Shown here: positions 5,515 through 7,858 of the stretch, piece after piece
Position numbering within the stretch: the stretch's first letter is position 1
How the letters are laid out: each line of letters begins with the position of its first letter
Source: Acidobacteriota bacterium
Lineage (GTDB): Bacteria; Acidobacteriota; Terriglobia; Terriglobales; Acidobacteriaceae
Length of the DNA: 7,858 nucleotides
Reading direction: 5' to 3'
NCBI GenBank assembly: GCA_021798235.1
Contig: JAJZMO010000316.1
Location: 1 to 7,858 of the forward strand
Notes under the pieces: generated by a model
The model's database searches: none
What the model was told of the DNA's origin: nothing
Seen by the model: the letters and a program-made list of their open reading frames with translations, nothing else
Program-made: the position numbers and the translations under genes

Positions 5515-7858
5515 TTACGGGTGGAACTGCTTCATCCTAGGTTGCATGGGCGCGGAAGCTCCTCTCGGCTGTTGCTGCTGCGCGCCATTGCCCGACGAAC
5601 CCGCTGCCGGATTTGCGCCGAACTGCGGAATCGTGTCGCCAGGCTTGCCGATTACACCATACTGCACCCTGCTGTTGGGTTGGAGGGGCGGTAGCCCGAC
5701 TCCTCCACCGGATCCCGGCTGCGTGGGAATACCGAAGACCTTGCGATAGCGGTATCCCTGGCCTCCACCCATGTTGAAGTTCCGGCCAAACTGCCCCAAT
5801 ACTCCGGCACTAAAGGCTGGAGCCATCGCCGTGCTGCGCGCGGCCGCCGTAGTTGTAGTTCCAGAAGTGTTGCAGCCGTCGGAGCCGCAGTACGTTGTTG
5901 TCGCGGGGCCAAACATGCCCGTATCGCCGCTGGAGGGAGTAAAGTTAACCGTCAGCACATAATCGCTGTCTCCATCGCCATCTGTATCTGCCGGCGAAGT
6001 GAAGCTGTATGGAGCGTAACAGTTGGTTCCATTACTGCCATAACAGTTAATGCTTACGTTTGTCGGCGTTGCTCCATTCAACGAGAAGGACATGGTTCCA
6101 GATGTAATCTGCACAACATTGGGGGGCTTGGAAATCCAACTTCCGGTGTTATAGTCATACTCCGACTTCGGGTAGTAGGCATAGGCGTCACAACTCGTTG
6201 TACTGGTCGTATGGCCATGGATTGTAGTCGAACTCGTGGTGCAGCTGAACGGCACCGCTGTGCACATATAGGCATACTGCCCTTGCCCCATGTACTGCCA
6301 GGAGCAGTTCGTCGCGGCGTCATCAATGGAAGGAGTGGTTGGCGTTACGTCCACCTGCTCATCCGCAGAACTGCCCGGAGGATAGTTGCTATCGCCGCTA
6401 TATGTGGCATAAAACTCGTAGACGCCATTCAGGTAGCCATTGGGGTCGATCACTTGCAAACTCGTGGTGGAGTTATTCGTGCCTCCACCCGGGTTAATCG
6501 TGTACTGCGCCGGACAGCCGCCGTTGCCCCCGCCACACACATAGTATTCCGTGCCCTGCGGCGTAAAGAAATAAACAGCGACCGAACCTGTGGGGGAGCC
6601 GAATGTATTATTTCCATACACCGTGATGTTCAACGTAAACTGCGTGGGCGATCCATAGACGAAGGTGTTGGGCGTGATGCTAATGGTCACCGGGGTTCCG
6701 GAAACAGAGATCAACACGTTGCCACCGATGTTCGTCTCCGGCTGATAAGAAGTATCGCCCGAGTAGAGCGCACCCAAGGTGTGCTGGCCGCTGCCCAGGT
6801 TCGGCAACGTTAGAGAAGCGGTGCCATTGCTCAACGATAACGCAGCAATGCCCAGCTCTGTCCCATCGGTATCCTCAATCTCCACCGTCCCAGTGGGCGT
6901 CGGTGTGCCTCCGGTCAAACTCGGGCTTATCTGCGCGTTGATGGTCACCTGATCGGGGGGATTCTGATTGGGATTGTATTGAATTGCCCCGCTAGGGTTG
7001 GTGCTCAGTGCGATCGTGGATCCAGAGCCATTCAGCAACACGCTGGTGCTGGGCACGGCTCCGCCAACGAGCTTGGCCCCCAACGCGGGCTGATACCACG
7101 AAGTGGCCTCGGGAATCGTGAGGTTGCAGCGCTCCGTTGTATTCGCCGTCACCACATCCGGTTTGCCGTCGAGGTTGAAATCACCAATCGCCACGGCCCA
7201 CGGCTGCGCACCCGTCACTTCCGGGTTCGTCTGATTGCACGTATTCGGCTTGGTGCCCGGTCCCGTCGCAAATTGCCACCGCGAGGTAAATGTGCCCTGG
7301 GTGTTGCCCAGCAGCACGGTTACGTCGTCAAAGTTGGGATTGACGTTGACGATGTCAGGGATTCCATCCCCGTTCATGTCCGCCACGGCCATGGAGACCG
7401 GGAAGTTGAGCGTCTGCACAGTACTGGCAGTAAAGCCACCACTGCCATTGCCCAGGAACAGGCTGATGTTGTTGGCGGTGGAATTGCCCACCGCAATGTC
7501 CAGATTGCCGTCGCGATTGAAGTCGCTCGTTACAATGCTGGTGGGCATTGCGTTTGTGGCATACGTGGTGGGCGACTGGAAGGTGCCGTCTCCGTTGCCC
7601 AAATAGACTTCCATGCTGGCAGAGCCTTTATTGGTGCAGGCAATATCCTGCTTGCCATTGCCTTGAAAGTCCCCAATCACGACATTATAGGGGCCGGTTC
7701 CAGTCGGCAACGTGGGTGTGGCGGCCGGAGCGAACGTACCATCGCCCTTGCCAATCAGTATCGAGATCGTATTGCTGCCGTAGTTGGCGACGGCAATATC
7801 GGGAATGCCATCGTCATTCAAATCCTTGATGGCCACACCTGTCGGCTGCGTACCAACC
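5515..7858 (-). CDS. Large secreted FG-GAP/VCBS beta-propeller protein with Ig-like repeats (N-terminus outside window)
   Basis: C-terminal 780 residues of a larger protein; the frame is open to the right edge, so the signal peptide and earlier blades are not seen. Numbering starts at GTG 7836, which is internal rather than a true start. Five FG-GAP/VCBS calcium-binding loops are visible: DLNDDGIPD (5-13), DFQGNGKQD (56-64), DFNRDGNLD (105-113), DMNGDGIPD (153-161) and DFNLDGKPD (219-227). They are spaced 51, 49, 48 and 66 residues apart, consistent with propeller blades. Two Ig-like domains follow (about 312-380 and 382-498), marked by YSGDTSY (358) and YSGDSNY (479). Residues 500-660 are Thr/Ser/Tyr-rich with eight cysteines and an acidic loop DTDGDGDSD (617-625). 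Residues 685-773 are Gly/Pro/Gln-rich and probably disordered. No LPXTG motif or other sorting tail was recognised. An extracellular adhesion or carbohydrate-contact role is usual for such proteins but unproven here. Confidence 0.9.
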   Translation of the reverse strand, partial: VGTQPTGVAIKDLNDDGIPDIAVANYGSNTISILIGKGDGTFAPAATPTLPTGTGPYNVVIGDFQGNGKQDIACTNKGSASMEVYLGNGDGTFQSPTTYATNAMPTSIVTSDFNRDGNLDIAVGNSTANNISLFLGNGSGGFTASTVQTLNFPVSMAVADMNGDGIPDIVNVNPNFDDVTVLLGNTQGTFTSRWQFATGPGTKPNTCNQTNPEVTGAQPWAVAIGDFNLDGKPDVVTANTTERCNLTIPEATSWYQPALGAKLVGGAVPSTSVLLNGSGSTIALSTNPSGAIQYNPNQNPPDQVTINAQISPSLTGGTPTPTGTVEIEDTDGTELGIAALSLSNGTASLTLPNLGSGQHTLGALYSGDTSYQPETNIGGNVLISVSGTPVTISITPNTFVYGSPTQFTLNITVYGNNTFGSPTGSVAVYFFTPQGTEYYVCGGGNGGCPAQYTINPGGGTNNSTTSLQVIDPNGYLNGVYEFYATYSGDSNYPPGSSADEQVDVTPTTPSIDDAATNCSWQYMGQGQYAYMCTAVPFSCTTSSTTIHGHTTSTTSCDAYAYYPKSEYDYNTGSWISKPPNVVQITSGTMSFSLNGATPTNVSINCYGSNGTNCYAPYSFTSPADTDGDGDSDYVLTVNFTPSSGDTGMFGPATTTYCGSDGCNTSGTTTTAAARSTAMAPAFSAGVLGQFGRNFNMGGGQGYRYRKVFGIPTQPGSGGGVGLPPLQPNSRVQYGVIGKPGDTIPQFGANPAAGSSGNGAQQQQPRGASAPMQPRMKQFHP

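Noticed and set aside
6211..6813. 200-codon plus-strand open frame inside the propeller gene
   Set aside because: It is antisense to the Ig-like domains and gives an Arg/Ile/Val-rich product with no recognisable features, whereas the minus-strand frame has clear domains.
5515..7858. CRISPR array or tandem DNA repeat suggested by the regular minus-strand gene
   Set aside because: The periodicity is at protein level (about 50-residue blades). The DNA copies are diverged, with no identical repeats or unique spacers.

Overview
The window holds five protein-coding genes on both strands of a moderately GC-rich (roughly 60% by eye) bacterial chromosome. No rRNA, tRNA, CRISPR array, transposase or phage gene was seen. 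The likely source is an acidobacterium (Terriglobia-like). This is inferred from the combination of a large secreted FG-GAP/VCBS protein with Ig-like repeats ending in YSGDxxY, a two-half DoxX-like membrane protein, a K+-independent membrane pyrophosphatase and a secreted HSL-type esterase. No marker gene proves the assignment.

Layout: (1) 47-802 (+), a TauE/SafE-type permease with an unclear, possibly non-AUG start. (2) 871-2997 (-), hppA, a proton-pumping membrane pyrophosphatase, convergent with the permease across 68 bp. (3) 3270-4025 (-), a DoxX-like eight-helix membrane protein, co-directional with and upstream of hppA. The 266-bp gap between them carries a strong stem-loop. (4) 4312-5397 (+), an exported alpha/beta-hydrolase esterase, divergent from the DoxX-like gene across 286 bp that contains a short palindrome and a hairpin followed by six T. 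(5) 5515-7858 (-), the C-terminal part of a large secreted beta-propeller/Ig-like protein that runs off the right edge. It is convergent with the esterase, and a perfect 21-bp stem with a 4-nt loop lies between them as a shared terminator.

The genes do not form an obvious pathway. hppA is an energy-conserving housekeeping function in the inner membrane, the permease and DoxX-like protein are inner-membrane proteins, and the last two genes encode exported proteins. I found no convincing new multi-gene system. The points most worth checking are the permease start codon, the exact two-fold internal repeat of the DoxX-like protein (constant offset of 125 residues), the hairpin plus T-run in the esterase leader, the stem-loop ahead of hppA, and the unassigned Cys-containing and low-complexity C-terminus of the propeller protein.
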